Source of the DNA: Vibrio sp. STUT-A11
GTDB taxonomy: Bacteria > Pseudomonadota > Gammaproteobacteria > Enterobacterales > Vibrionaceae
Assembly (NCBI RefSeq): GCF_026000435.1
Contig: NZ_AP026764.1
Location: forward strand, 434,001-498,000
Reading direction: 5' to 3'
Length of the DNA: 64,000 nt
Numbering within the stretch: position 1 is the first letter of the stretch; each line of letters opens with the position of its first letter. Below are positions 19,035 to 28,460 of this stretch, piece after piece. The notes beneath the pieces were generated by a model. The model did no database searches, had not been told where the DNA came from, and saw nothing but the letters and a program-made list of their open reading frames with translations. The position numbers were made by a program, and so were the translations under genes.

Positions 19035-20552
19035 TTAAGCGGCTGCCGAATCTTCTTTATCTAGCATGGCTAGACGAAGAGCGGTTTGTTCATTGAATTC
19101 GTCGCGTTGTAGTTCACCAGTGACCTCGCCGTCTTTCATAACAAGTACACGGTCAGAGATGCCCAACACTTCAGGTAAATCGCTGGAAACAACGAGTACC
19201 GTTACTCCGTTCTCTGCCAGCTTAAAAATGAGTTCGTAAATTTCCGATTTGGCACCCACATCGATACCGCGAGTCGGTTCGTCCAGTAAGATCACGCTCA
19301 TTGCGGTTGATAGCCAACGACCAAGGATTACTTTCTGTTGGTTACCGCCAGACAATTTGCCGATAGGTTGCTCCAGCGAAGAAGCTTTTACATTGAGTGC
19401 TTCTTTTTGCTTCGCAGCGTTGTTTTTTTCCCAATCGAAATCAATCAAGCTCTTTAATTTCAAATGCCAAGGGCGAGCACTGATGTTGGTATTCTCTTGT
19501 ACCGACATGATTGGAACGATGCCATCTGCTTTGCGGTCTTCCGAGCAGAGAGTAATGCCGTGACGAATCGCTTCTTGTGGGTTTCTGACGCCAATTTTGA
19601 CATCGTGTAAGTAAAGGTCACCGGCTGTCTTTTTGTCTGCGCCGAAAATAAGGCGAGTAAGCTCAGTACGACCTGCACCCACCAGGCCAAACAAACCGAG
19701 GACTTCACCTTGTTTAACATCCAGCGAAACGGGTGCGGTTAACCCTGGACCTTCGAAGTTTTCGAGGCGTAAACCACTCTTACCGTGTTCACGCGGACGG
19801 TAGTTGAAGATGTCACTAATTTCACGGCCAACCATCAGTTCAACTAAACGATCGTTCGTCAGCTGTGAAAGATCAGTAAATGATTGAACGTGTTGACCAT
19901 CTTTGAAGATAGTCAATGCATCACATAGATCGAAGATCTCTTCCATGCGGTGCGATACGTACATGATGATTTTGCCCGCATCACGCAGTTCTCGGATAAC
20001 CTTGAACAGGTTTTTAATTTCGCGCTGTGACAAACTACTGGTTGGTTCATCAAATGCGATAATTTGTGCGTTTCGGCTCAGTGCTTTGGCAATCTCAACC
20101 ATCTGCCATTGGCCAATAGACAACTCTTTTAGTTGGCAAGATGGGTCGAATGTTTCACCTAAACGCTCTAACTGAACTCGTGCGTTCTTGTTGAGGGTTT
20201 CTGTATCCACTCGGCCACCCTTGGTCGGTAGTTGACCAAGATAAATATTTTCCGCAACCGTTAGCTCAGGAACCAAGTTGAGCTCTTGATAAATAATGGC
20301 AATACCGTGCTCAAGCGCATCATTGGTTGAATTCAGCGCCACTTCTTTACCATCAATAGCGATGTGACCTTCCGTAGGCGTATGAAAACCACTTAAGGTT
20401 TTTAGTAACGTTGATTTACCAGCACCATTTTCACCCATCAAAGCGTGAACACTGCCCGCATCGGCGCGGAAACTCACGTTGTTCAATGCCTTAACACCAG
20501 GGAAGTGCTTCGAGATATTTCGAAACTCTATGTAAGAGGGGGACTTCGCCAT
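19035..20552 (-). CDS. araG: L-arabinose ABC transporter, ATP-binding protein (two ABC domains)
   Basis: Energises arabinose import on the cytoplasmic side. Its 505 residues hold two ABC cassettes. The first has GENGAGKST (Walker A), LSIGQWQMVEIAKAL (signature) and IIAFDEPTSSL (Walker B). The second has GLVGAGRTEL (degenerate Walker A), LSGGNQQKVILGRWL and VILLDEPTRGIDVG. This is the usual layout for the sugar-importer (CUT2) family with a weak second site. It sits between araF (59 bp upstream) and araH. Confidence 0.95.
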   Translation of the reverse strand: MAKSPSYIEFRNISKHFPGVKALNNVSFRADAGSVHALMGENGAGKSTLLKTLSGFHTPTEGHIAIDGKEVALNSTNDALEHGIAIIYQELNLVPELTVAENIYLGQLPTKGGRVDTETLNKNARVQLERLGETFDPSCQLKELSIGQWQMVEIAKALSRNAQIIAFDEPTSSLSQREIKNLFKVIRELRDAGKIIMYVSHRMEEIFDLCDALTIFKDGQHVQSFTDLSQLTNDRLVELMVGREISDIFNYRPREHGKSGLRLENFEGPGLTAPVSLDVKQGEVLGLFGLVGAGRTELTRLIFGADKKTAGDLYLHDVKIGVRNPQEAIRHGITLCSEDRKADGIVPIMSVQENTNISARPWHLKLKSLIDFDWEKNNAAKQKEALNVKASSLEQPIGKLSGGNQQKVILGRWLSTAMSVILLDEPTRGIDVGAKSEIYELIFKLAENGVTVLVVSSDLPEVLGISDRVLVMKDGEVTGELQRDEFNEQTALRLAMLDKEDSAAA

Positions 20553-20611
20553 GACATTCTCTCCGTTAAATCAGTTGGTGACGACCAAGCTGGCCGTCAC
20601 CGAAAGTGAGC

Positions 20612-21610
20612 TTACAGCCCTTTTTTCGCTAGTTCGTCTTTGAAGTTGTCACGAGTGATAAGCACAACGTCCGTAACTTCAACAAACTTCTCTGGTTGAA
20701 CGTCTTCTTTTACCCACTTGTATAGAGACTCGATACTCTTGTAGCCGTGTACGTCCGGGCTAGGTAGTAGTGAACCGTAGAAACCAGTCGGTTGAGATTT
20801 CGCAAGTTCGTTAACCGCATCAACACCGTTGATACCAATACCGATTACGTTGTCTGAACCGAAGCCCTGACCTTCTGTTGCACGTACGCCGCCTAATACT
20901 GTGTTGTCGTTCATACCAACGATTAGCCATTGCTTAACGGTTGGGTATTGAACAAGTAGAGAGTTCGCTGCGTCCAGTGCTCCTGGAATGTCATTGGTTT
21001 TGGTTGGTACACGGTAGATTTGCTCTCCAGGGAAGCCAGCAGCTTTAAGTGCAGAAATTGAACCATCTACACGACGACGCGCAGTATCAAGCTCATCCGC
21101 AGTGATAGCCATTACGCCAGTCGCAGAAGCATCCCAACCACGTTTTTGCATTTCTTTGTACAGCTCAGTACCTTGACGTTCACCGATAGCAGTAGCCGCC
21201 ATCATAACCAATGGTACGTCTGTCATCGGCTCGCCTTTCGCATTTAGGAACTGGTCATCGACCGTAATCACTTTCAGGTCATAGCTTTTTGCTTTCGCCA
21301 TGATTGCAGGACCTAATTTAGGGTCTGGTGTGCAGATAACGAAGCCTTTCGCGCCTTGCGCCGCTAGAGTGTCGATAGCATTAAGGGTTTTTTCGCCATC
21401 TGGCACCGCCATTTTTACTACTTCAAAGCCTAAATCTTTACCGGCTTTTTCAGCAAATGACCATTCCGTTTGGAACCATGGTTCTTCAGGTTGTTTAACT
21501 AGGTAGCCTAGTCGGGTGTCATCATTTGAACCAAAAAATGCATTGGCCGAAGCACTAAGCATAGTTACGCCAGATAGGGCAGCGATTGTGAGTAGTTTTT
21601 TTAATTTCAT
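20612..21610 (-). CDS. araF: Periplasmic L-arabinose-binding protein
   Basis: Captures L-arabinose in the periplasm for AraGH. It has 332 residues with a signal peptide (MKLKKLLTIAALSG...ASANA). The mature start FFGSNDDTRLGYLVKQPEEP and the motifs CTPDPKLGPAIMAKAK, VMMAATAIGERQG and IVGMNDNTVLGGVRATEG agree with AraF. First gene of the leftward araFGH operon, divergent from araBDA across about 380 bp that carry CRP- and AraC-like sites. Confidence 0.95.
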   Translation of the reverse strand: MKLKKLLTIAALSGVTMLSASANAFFGSNDDTRLGYLVKQPEEPWFQTEWSFAEKAGKDLGFEVVKMAVPDGEKTLNAIDTLAAQGAKGFVICTPDPKLGPAIMAKAKSYDLKVITVDDQFLNAKGEPMTDVPLVMMAATAIGERQGTELYKEMQKRGWDASATGVMAITADELDTARRRVDGSISALKAAGFPGEQIYRVPTKTNDIPGALDAANSLLVQYPTVKQWLIVGMNDNTVLGGVRATEGQGFGSDNVIGIGINGVDAVNELAKSQPTGFYGSLLPSPDVHGYKSIESLYKWVKEDVQPEKFVEVTDVVLITRDNFKDELAKKGL

Positions 21611-21676
21611 TGTTATCCATCCACAGGTAGAGGTGAGTGTTCGCTATACATACTTGTGGATTTAGGGACATTTGTT

Positions 21677-21692
21677 AGTGACAAAAATCACA
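21677..21692. promoter_or_regulatory. CRP-like site between araF and araB
   Basis: AGTGA-CAAAAA-TCACA fits TGTGA-N6-TCACA with one mismatch. It lies 67 bp upstream of araF and could serve both divergent operons in catabolite activation. Confidence 0.6.
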
Positions 21693-21703
21693 GCGGAAAA
21701 ATG

Positions 21704-21729
21704 TAGCGAATTTGTCCATTCATTTAGCC
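21704..21729. promoter_or_regulatory. AraC operator-like sequence, araF side
   Basis: TAGCGAATTTGTCCATTCAT then TTAGCC closely follows the E. coli araI pattern (TAGCATTTTTATCCATAAG..TTAGC). It lies next to the CRP-like site. Binding is inferred. Confidence 0.6.
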
Positions 21730-21886
21730 AAAGGGGCTATGACACAGATCTCAATTATGCGACCCGTCATCAAGATTTACGCTAAACAAGCCAACACTAG
21801 CCTAGTGCGAACGTTGAATTCGCTGATATTTTGCTATTCCGACCTGACAAAAGAAGGTGTTAAAAAGAACACAAAAAATCGTCCAT

Positions 21887-21911
21887 GACGTTTTTGTCCA
21901 TAAAGTTAGCA
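21887..21911 (+). promoter_or_regulatory. AraC operator-like sequence, araB side
   Basis: GACGTTTTTGTCCATAAAGT then TAGCA resembles E. coli araI1-I2, about 80 bp before the araB start. It shares TTTTGTCCAT / TTAGC with the site at 21704. It probably drives araBDA when AraC binds arabinose. Confidence 0.65.
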
Positions 21912-21991
21912 GGCCTCTTTATGGGATAACGTCCCTCCTCTCGCTATAACAACAAGTAGATTTAGTTTGCTGACCAAAAGCTGGAGCAGTC

Positions 21992-23695
21992 ATGGACACA
22001 TTAAACACACAACAACAGCATGTCATTGGTTTGGACTTCGGTTCAGACTCCGTACGTGCCCTTATCGTAAATGCACAAACAGGCAGTGAAGTCTCTTCGT
22101 CTGTCGTCTATTACCCGAGATGGATGAAAGGGCTATATTGTCAGCCTGCTCAATCTCAATTCAGACATCACCCTCAAGACTATTTGGATGCAATGACCAG
22201 CGCTATCCAAGAAGTACTAACGACGGTTTCGCCTGAACTCGCCTCTTCCATTGTTGGTATCGGTGTCGATACAACAGGCTCAACACCAGCCCCAATTGAT
22301 GAAAACGGCAACATCCTGGCATTGCTACCAGAGTTCGAGAACAACCCAAATGCGATGTTTGTACTTTGGAAAGATCACACGTCGGTGACAAAGGCGGATC
22401 TGATCAACGAGCTTGCCCACTCAGGTGATTTCACCGATTACACCCGTTACATCGGTGGTATTTATTCATCGGAATGGTTCTGGGCTAAAGCCGCTTGGGT
22501 CAGCGAACAAGACGAACAAGTCGCTAAAAACGCCTACAGCTGGGTAGAACTTTGTGACTGGATTCCAGCGATTCTCGCCGACGCTCAGCATCCACAAAAA
22601 CTGCGTCGTGGTATTTGTGCTGCCGGACATAAAGCCATGTGGCACGACAGCTGGGGCGGCCTGCCTGACCAAGCGTTTTTAAGCGCGATTTCTCCGACAC
22701 TGGATGGCATCCGCGATCGTATGTTCACGGAAGTATTCACTTCGGATCAAGCCGCTGGTTACCTGTCAAAAGCATGGGCAGAAAAACTGGGCTTGCCAGA
22801 AGGCATTGCGATTGCAATTGGCGAATTTGACTGTCACATGGGCGCGGTGGGTGCCGGTGCTGGTGCCAATGATTTGGTTAAAGTGATTGGCACCTCTACG
22901 TGTGACATCTTGATGGTTGAAGCCGATCAGGTTGGCGATCGCACCATTCACGGCATTTGTGGTCAGGTTGAAGGTAGTGCGATGCCAGAGTTGCTGGCGC
23001 TAGAAGCAGGACAATCTGCATTTGGTGATATGTACGCTTGGTTTAAGAACGTCCTGATGTGGCCACTGCAGGCTTACGCTGAGCGCAATCCAGACTTTGC
23101 AAAGACCGCAGACGAAATTGCATCTGATTTATTGCCAATGCTTTCGCAAGCCGCTGAGCAGCAGGGTATCGACAAATACACACCTGTCGCAATGGACTGG
23201 CTCAATGGCCGACGCACACCATACGCCAACCAACGACTAAAAGGTGCTATCAGTGATTTGAACCTTGGCAGTGCTTCACCAGCCATCTTCTCTGCATTGG
23301 TTGAGTCAACGGCTCACGGTGCCAAAGCGATTGTCGATTGCTTCATCGAGCAAGACGTCAAGGTTGAACGCGTAATTGCCATCGGTGGTATTGCGCAGAA
23401 ATCCCCGTTCGTGATGCAGATGTGTGCGGATGTGATTGGTCGCGAAATCATAGTGGTTGAATCGGATCAATGTTGTGCATTAGGGGCAGCGATATTTGCG
23501 GCAGTCGCAGCTGGTGTTTACCCAGATACCAAAGCCGCACAAGGCGTTATGGCAAGCCCTGTTCGTCAAACTTATTCACCAAACCCACAAGTGCAAGCTT
23601 TGCGAGCAGAGCGCTACGCGACGTATCGTCAACTAGGTCAACACATGGAACAAATGGCAGAGTTCCATCAATCTCAGGAGCGTGAAGATGTCTGA
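21992..23695 (+). CDS. araB: L-ribulokinase
   Basis: Phosphorylates L-ribulose to L-ribulose 5-phosphate, the second step of arabinose breakdown. A 567-aa FGGY-family kinase, the E. coli AraB length class. It shows the actin-like N-terminus GLDFGSDSVRALIV, GIGVDTTGSTPAPID, WKDHTS, EFDCHMGAVGAGAG and the C-terminal AIGGIAQKSPFVMQMCADV. RBS GGAG lies before the ATG (21992). The stop overlaps the start of araD, so translation is coupled. Confidence 0.96.
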   Translation: MDTLNTQQQHVIGLDFGSDSVRALIVNAQTGSEVSSSVVYYPRWMKGLYCQPAQSQFRHHPQDYLDAMTSAIQEVLTTVSPELASSIVGIGVDTTGSTPAPIDENGNILALLPEFENNPNAMFVLWKDHTSVTKADLINELAHSGDFTDYTRYIGGIYSSEWFWAKAAWVSEQDEQVAKNAYSWVELCDWIPAILADAQHPQKLRRGICAAGHKAMWHDSWGGLPDQAFLSAISPTLDGIRDRMFTEVFTSDQAAGYLSKAWAEKLGLPEGIAIAIGEFDCHMGAVGAGAGANDLVKVIGTSTCDILMVEADQVGDRTIHGICGQVEGSAMPELLALEAGQSAFGDMYAWFKNVLMWPLQAYAERNPDFAKTADEIASDLLPMLSQAAEQQGIDKYTPVAMDWLNGRRTPYANQRLKGAISDLNLGSASPAIFSALVESTAHGAKAIVDCFIEQDVKVERVIAIGGIAQKSPFVMQMCADVIGREIIVVESDQCCALGAAIFAAVAAGVYPDTKAAQGVMASPVRQTYSPNPQVQALRAERYATYRQLGQHMEQMAEFHQSQEREDV

Positions 23696-24422
23696 ACAAA
23701 CAGCATGGAATGATGTGAATTCATTCGCTGAACGCATGAAAGCCCTTCGCCATCAGGTGTGGCAGGCCAACATGGATCTTCAGCGTCATAACCTCGTGAC
23801 CTTCACCTGGGGCAATGTTTCAGGCATCGATCGCGAATCCGGTTTAGTGGTGATTAAACCAAGTGGCGTCGAATACATCGAACTCAGTGCGGAAAACATG
23901 GTGGTAGTGGATCTGCAAGGCGAAATCATTGAAGGCGATCTTAAACCTTCTTCGGATACCGCGACGCACCTAGAGCTATACCGCCAGTTCCCGTCAATTG
24001 GTGGCATCGTGCATACCCACTCGTCTTATGCGACGTCATGGGCGCAAGCAGGCGCGGCGATTCCTGCATTCGGCACCACGCACGCGGATTATTTCTACGG
24101 TCATATTCCTTGTGCCCGCGCTTTGACTCAACAAGAGATTGAAAACGATTACGAGCTGAATACCGGTAAAGTCATCGTTGAAACGATTGGCGCAACTGAT
24201 CCAATGGCGATTCCTGGAATTTTGGTTCGCGAGCACGCGCCATTTACCTGGGGAACCGATCCACATAACGCCGTACATAACGCAGTAGTAGTGGAAGAAG
24301 TTGCCAAAATGGCGTTCCGCACCCTGTCTATCAACCCGAGCACGTTACCAATTCCACAGACCTTGCTGGATAAGCACTACTTACGCAAGCACGGTAAAGA
24401 CGCGTACTACGGACAAAAATAA
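23688..24422 (+). CDS. araD: L-ribulose-5-phosphate 4-epimerase
   Basis: Converts L-ribulose 5-phosphate to D-xylulose 5-phosphate, feeding the pentose phosphate pathway. A class II aldolase/AraD fold with metal-ligand region GGIVHTHSSYATSWAQAG (His-x-His) and the later VHNAVVVEEVAK. ATG 23688 is preferred (MSEQTAWNDV, RBS GGAG 7 nt upstream) over an in-frame GTG at 23682. The length is 244 aa against 231 in E. coli, with a slightly longer N-terminus. It overlaps araB by 8 bp. Confidence 0.95.
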   Translation: MSEQTAWNDVNSFAERMKALRHQVWQANMDLQRHNLVTFTWGNVSGIDRESGLVVIKPSGVEYIELSAENMVVVDLQGEIIEGDLKPSSDTATHLELYRQFPSIGGIVHTHSSYATSWAQAGAAIPAFGTTHADYFYGHIPCARALTQQEIENDYELNTGKVIVETIGATDPMAIPGILVREHAPFTWGTDPHNAVHNAVVVEEVAKMAFRTLSINPSTLPIPQTLLDKHYLRKHGKDAYYGQK

Positions 24423-24485
24423 CCAACAATTGTCGCCTGGCAACTGGCGAGGCGACCAATGCGACACAGAATAACAGAGGCACTT

Positions 24486-25988
24486 ATGAAAGATTTAACA
24501 AACAAATCTGTATGGTTTATCACCGGTTCACAGCACCTATACGGTCCTAAAGTATTGGAGCAAGTGGCAAAGAACAGCGAAGAGATCGTGGCTGGTTTCA
24601 ACCAGAGCAGCGATGTGTGCGTGCCTGTTGTATGTAAAGAAACAGTGAAGTCGCCAGAGGAAATCCTGAACGTTTGCCAACAAGCAAACAACGATGAAAA
24701 CTGTCTGGGTGTGGTGCTATGGATGCACACTTTCTCGCCAGCTAAAATGTGGATTTCAGGTCTTAAGCAACTAAACAAACCATTTGTTCATCTGCACACC
24801 CAATTCAGCGAAGCGCTTCCTTGGGAAAGCATCGACATGAACTATATGAACCTCAACCAAAGTGCGCACGGTGACCGAGAATTTGGCTTTATTGGTACGC
24901 GCCTTGGCTTGGACCGCCGCGTTATCGTTGGTCACTGGCAAAAACCTTCTGTACGTAAGCAACTCGACCACTGGTGCCGCGCGGCAATTGGTTGGCACGA
25001 AAGCCACACGCTACGTGTCGCTCGTTTTGGTGACAATATGCGCCAGGTAGCGGTAACTGAAGGTAACAAGGTTAGCGCACAAATCGAGTTTGGCTTTGAA
25101 GTACACGCTTACGGTTTAGGGGAGCTAACTGAAGTCGTGAACAAAGTCGAAGACAGCGCGATCAACGCCCTGTTGGAAGAGTACCGCGCAACGTACCGAA
25201 TCGCTCCGGAGATTTTTGAAACGCCAGAACAGCTAGAAATCCTTAAGAACGAAGCGCGTCTTGAACTTGGTATGGAAACCTTCCTGCAAGAGCGCGGCTG
25301 CATGGCATTTGTAAACACGTTTGAAAACCTGACAGGCTTAACTAACCTGCCTGGTTTGGCAACGCAACGCTTAATGGAAAAAGGCTATGGTTACGGCGGT
25401 GAAGGCGACTGGAAAACTGCCGCGCTGACACGCATCATCAAAACTATGGGTCAAGGTCTACCGGGCGGCACGTCTTTCATGGAAGACTACACCTACAACT
25501 TAACGGGTGAAGGCCAGGTGCTTGGCGCGCACATGTTGGAAGTATGCCCGACTATCGCCGCTGACAAACCATCGATTGAGATTCATCGCCATACTATCGG
25601 TAAAACTGACGATGTCGCACGTGCGATCTTCAGCGCGAAATCCGGCCCGGCACTCGTTGCAACCCTGATTGATTTGGGTAACCGCTTCCGCTTGTTGGTG
25701 AATGAAATTGATACCGTAACACCGCCATCAGATCTACCAAACTTACCTGTGGCACACGCACTGTGGGAGCCTCAGCCAAACCTGGAAGTATCTGCAGCTT
25801 CATGGATTCATGCGGGCGGCGCGCACCACAGCGTATACACGCAAAACGTCACTTTAGATATGCTAGAAGACTTCGCTGAGTTTACTGGTATCGAACTGGT
25901 TGTGATTGACAAGAACACCACCATCCTTGACTTCAAAACAGAGCTGAAACACAACAGTCTGTTCTACCGTTTTAGCAGCGGTATCTAA
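24486..25988 (+). CDS. araA: L-arabinose isomerase
   Basis: Isomerises L-arabinose to L-ribulose, the first catabolic step. From the ATG at 24486 (MKDLTNKSVWFITGSQHLYG) it is 500 aa, the same as E. coli. Motifs include WMHTFSPAKMWI, LHTQFSEALPW, GFEVHAYGLGELTEV, TSFMEDYTYNLTGEG, the metal-ligand region and ASWIHAGGAHHSVYT. An earlier in-frame ATG at 24459 lacks an RBS. Last gene of araBDA, followed by a clear terminator. Confidence 0.96.
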   Translation: MKDLTNKSVWFITGSQHLYGPKVLEQVAKNSEEIVAGFNQSSDVCVPVVCKETVKSPEEILNVCQQANNDENCLGVVLWMHTFSPAKMWISGLKQLNKPFVHLHTQFSEALPWESIDMNYMNLNQSAHGDREFGFIGTRLGLDRRVIVGHWQKPSVRKQLDHWCRAAIGWHESHTLRVARFGDNMRQVAVTEGNKVSAQIEFGFEVHAYGLGELTEVVNKVEDSAINALLEEYRATYRIAPEIFETPEQLEILKNEARLELGMETFLQERGCMAFVNTFENLTGLTNLPGLATQRLMEKGYGYGGEGDWKTAALTRIIKTMGQGLPGGTSFMEDYTYNLTGEGQVLGAHMLEVCPTIAADKPSIEIHRHTIGKTDDVARAIFSAKSGPALVATLIDLGNRFRLLVNEIDTVTPPSDLPNLPVAHALWEPQPNLEVSAASWIHAGGAHHSVYTQNVTLDMLEDFAEFTGIELVVIDKNTTILDFKTELKHNSLFYRFSSGI

Positions 25989-26005
25989 ATCTAAAAATAC
26001 GCATG

Positions 26006-26044
26006 CACCTATTCGGCTGAGGGGGTCAGTCGAGTAGGTGTTTT
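26006..26044 (+). terminator. Terminator of araBDA
   Basis: CACCTATTCGGCTGA (26006-26020) pairs with TCAGTCGAGTAGGTG (26026-26040), with mismatches, and TTTT follows. It lies 18 bp after the araA stop. Confidence 0.85.
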
Positions 26045-26424
26045 GCTATATTTTGAACATCCAACTTCCCGCACGTCATGCCACCCCCCCTAATAGCTTG
26101 AACAATTCCCTACCTCTCGTTTTTGTTATCTATTTTTTTACTGCGCAAAATAATCGAGTAGAATTTGTGGGTTATGCGCATGGCAAAAATAGCACTGCGG
26201 TCTGTGACAACTATACTGATAAATCCATGCTTAGCATGACGGGTTGTGGCGTAGCGATGTGATATGCCGGATTAGATATCTACACTCGCAACAACATAAT
26301 GGCTACAATCGATAATCATCGGTGAAGCGTTAAAACAACAACTTAAACAACGCTTGCCACTCTGGTTTATTTTTTCGCCGCGCGAATTTGTGGCGTTTGT
26401 TAATGCTGTTATACGGAAGAGAGA
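26045..26424. promoter_or_regulatory. araC upstream region with a possible AraC/CRP control segment
   Basis: A 380-bp region without a credible gene. Around 26200-26240 it holds a CTGTGACAACTATAC segment (weak CRP half-site) and AAATCCATGCTTAGC, which echoes the TCCAT...TTAGC core of the other AraC-like sites but with shorter spacing. Autoregulation of araC is therefore possible but unproven. Confidence 0.4.
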
Positions 26425-27261
26425 ATGCAAAACGATCCCTTGAAACCTGGATATGACTTCAATGCTCATTTAGTTGCGGGCTTAACGCCAATCTCCAAAG
26501 GCAACGATCTAGACTTTGTTATTGACCGTCCACATGGGATGAAGGGCTTTATCATCAATTTGACGGTCAAAGGCCAAGGTACCGTGTTCCACGGTGATGA
26601 ATCCTTTACGGTTAACGAAGGCGATTTATTACTTTTTCCTACGGGTGTACCGCACTATTATCACCGCTCAGAAGAGGCGGAAGACTGGCACCACCGTTGG
26701 ATCTATTTTCGCCCTCGCGCCTACTGGATAAACCGTCTTAAGTGGGAAAGTTGCATCAACGGCGTGTTTATCACCAAAGGTGTCGAGATCGACGCCCAGG
26801 AAAAGCTCGATCTGTTGTTTAAGCAGATTGAAGACCTGAGTAAAAAGGACGAGCCATACAGCGATGAATTGACGCTCAATTTGCTAGAGCAGCTATTGAT
26901 ACGCTGTAAAATGAACCAGCCGAACCTTATCAAGAAACTCGTTGATCCAAGAATCACCAACGTGTTGAATTACATGGCCAAGCACCTCAATGAAGATTTT
27001 AGCAACGAAAAATTAGCCGATCTTGTGTGTTTGTCGCCCTCCAGATTGGGGCATTTATTCCGCGACGAAGTTGGGATGACGATCATCCAGTGGCGTGATG
27101 ACCAACGAATCAGCCGAGCGAAACAGTTGCTGGTGACATCGAACTATTCCATCAACCAAATTTCTCGCTTGATTGGCTATTCGGACCCACTCTATTTTTC
27201 GCGCGTATTTAAGAACAAAGCTGGGCTAAGCCCGAAACTCTATCGTGAGAAAGTGATGTAA
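26425..27261 (+). CDS. araC: Arabinose operon regulator AraC
   Basis: Arabinose-responsive activator/repressor of the ara genes. The 278-aa protein has an N-terminal cupin domain (GDESFTVNEGDLLLFPTGVPHYY) that binds arabinose. The C-terminal AraC-type double helix-turn-helix has FSNEKLADLVCLSPSRLGHLF and INQISRLIGYSDPLYFSRVF. RBS GGAAGAGAG precedes the ATG. It lies downstream of araBDA in the same direction but has its own long leader, unlike E. coli where it is divergent. Confidence 0.93.
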   Translation: MQNDPLKPGYDFNAHLVAGLTPISKGNDLDFVIDRPHGMKGFIINLTVKGQGTVFHGDESFTVNEGDLLLFPTGVPHYYHRSEEAEDWHHRWIYFRPRAYWINRLKWESCINGVFITKGVEIDAQEKLDLLFKQIEDLSKKDEPYSDELTLNLLEQLLIRCKMNQPNLIKKLVDPRITNVLNYMAKHLNEDFSNEKLADLVCLSPSRLGHLFRDEVGMTIIQWRDDQRISRAKQLLVTSNYSINQISRLIGYSDPLYFSRVFKNKAGLSPKLYREKVM

Positions 27262-27289
27262 GTAACCTTAAGACGCTGGGTATACATGT

Positions 27290-27312
27290 CGGGCAGGAAT
27301 ATCTCCTGCCCG
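27290..27312. terminator. Bidirectional terminator between araC and galM
   Basis: CGGGCAGGA (27290-27298) and TCCTGCCCG (27304-27312) form a perfect 9-bp stem between convergent genes. The flanking tracts are A/T-rich rather than pure T. Confidence 0.7.
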
Positions 27313-27324
27313 AATTATTTATGA

Positions 27325-28404
27325 TCACTGAAAGTTGAACTGGTAACTGGTTTGATGCTGATAGAACGACTTTTGAGTAATAAAGCGTTTGTTCGCCTCT
27401 GGCCATTCTGGATGGTTTGGGCAATCAGGTAAGAATTGGGTCTCAAGCGCCAAACCCTGATAATCCTGATATTCCCCATTGCGAGAAGGCGTTCCTGCTA
27501 AAAAATTACCGCTGTAGAACTGAATCGCAGGTTTATCGGTAAACACAGACATCTCCACCAGCTTATCTGAGCTAGTCAGGCGAGCGATAGTGCTAACGCC
27601 ATCTGTTAACTCTTCAGGTAAGCTAAAGGCGTGGTCATAGCCTTTGGCTAACTTCTGGTCTTCATCTCTCAATAAGCGCGGCCCAATCACCTGAGCATTG
27701 CTAAAATCAAAACTGCTCCCTTGTACCGTTTTCAGCTCGCCAGTTGGTATGAGATCTTCATCAGTCGGCAGGTATTCGTTGGCCAGCAATTGCAGCTCAT
27801 GCTCGAGAATAGTCTTGCCAGATTCCGCACCATCCAAATTAAAGTAGGCGTGATTGGTCAGGTTAATTGGACAATCCTGGTCACAGATTGCGGAATATTC
27901 GATGCACAGTTGATTGTTTTCCGTCAGCGTATAAGCCACTTCAGCAGTAAGATTCCCCGGGAAACCTTGATCACCGTCGGGAGACATCAAACAGTAGGTA
28001 ATGTGTGAATCACTTTTGTCTTTCACCAACCAGCGGCGCTTATCAAAGCCTTCAACACCGCCGTGGAGGCTGTTGCCATTATTGTTGCGAGTAATCGAAT
28101 AAGTTTGGCCGTTTAAGCTGAACTGGCCATTGGCGATACGGTTGGCAAAACGGCCTATGGTCGCGCCTAAAAACGCCGAGTGAGACTGATAATCGCGCAA
28201 TGAGGTCATGCCGAGCAGCACTTCTCTCGGCCCAGAGAAAGTCGGAAGCTGACAACTCAACCATGTGGCGCCAATATCCATAAAGGTGGCTGTCATGCCG
28301 TGATGATTACGTAAGATATGAACCTTGGCAGGCTCGTCATCGGTGAAAAGATCGTGCTCAATCGCGGTCTTGATCGCGTCGGGTGAAATTATGCTGTTGG
28401 GCAT
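27325..28404 (-). CDS. galM: Aldose 1-epimerase (mutarotase)
   Basis: Interconverts alpha and beta anomers of aldoses, here probably arabinose released by the neighbouring glycosidase. The 359 residues start from MPNSIIS (ATG at 28402-28404, RBS AAAGGAGCC). An in-frame ATG at 28425 is less likely. Motifs typical of the family are IGRFANRIANGQF, NNNGNSLHGGVEGFDKR, LTNHAYFNLDG (catalytic His region) and ALETQFLPDCPNHPEWP (catalytic Glu). Last gene of the transporter-GH43-mutarotase operon. Confidence 0.9.
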   Translation of the reverse strand: MPNSIISPDAIKTAIEHDLFTDDEPAKVHILRNHHGMTATFMDIGATWLSCQLPTFSGPREVLLGMTSLRDYQSHSAFLGATIGRFANRIANGQFSLNGQTYSITRNNNGNSLHGGVEGFDKRRWLVKDKSDSHITYCLMSPDGDQGFPGNLTAEVAYTLTENNQLCIEYSAICDQDCPINLTNHAYFNLDGAESGKTILEHELQLLANEYLPTDEDLIPTGELKTVQGSSFDFSNAQVIGPRLLRDEDQKLAKGYDHAFSLPEELTDGVSTIARLTSSDKLVEMSVFTDKPAIQFYSGNFLAGTPSRNGEYQDYQGLALETQFLPDCPNHPEWPEANKRFITQKSFYQHQTSYQFNFQ

Positions 28405-28460
28405 AGAGGCTCCTTTCAAAAACACAGTACCCGCAAATCGTAGGTACTGAGATAACAGGA

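Noticed and set aside
26038..26262. 74-codon ORF between araA and araC
   Set aside because: It begins inside the araBDA terminator, has no RBS and overlaps likely control sequences.
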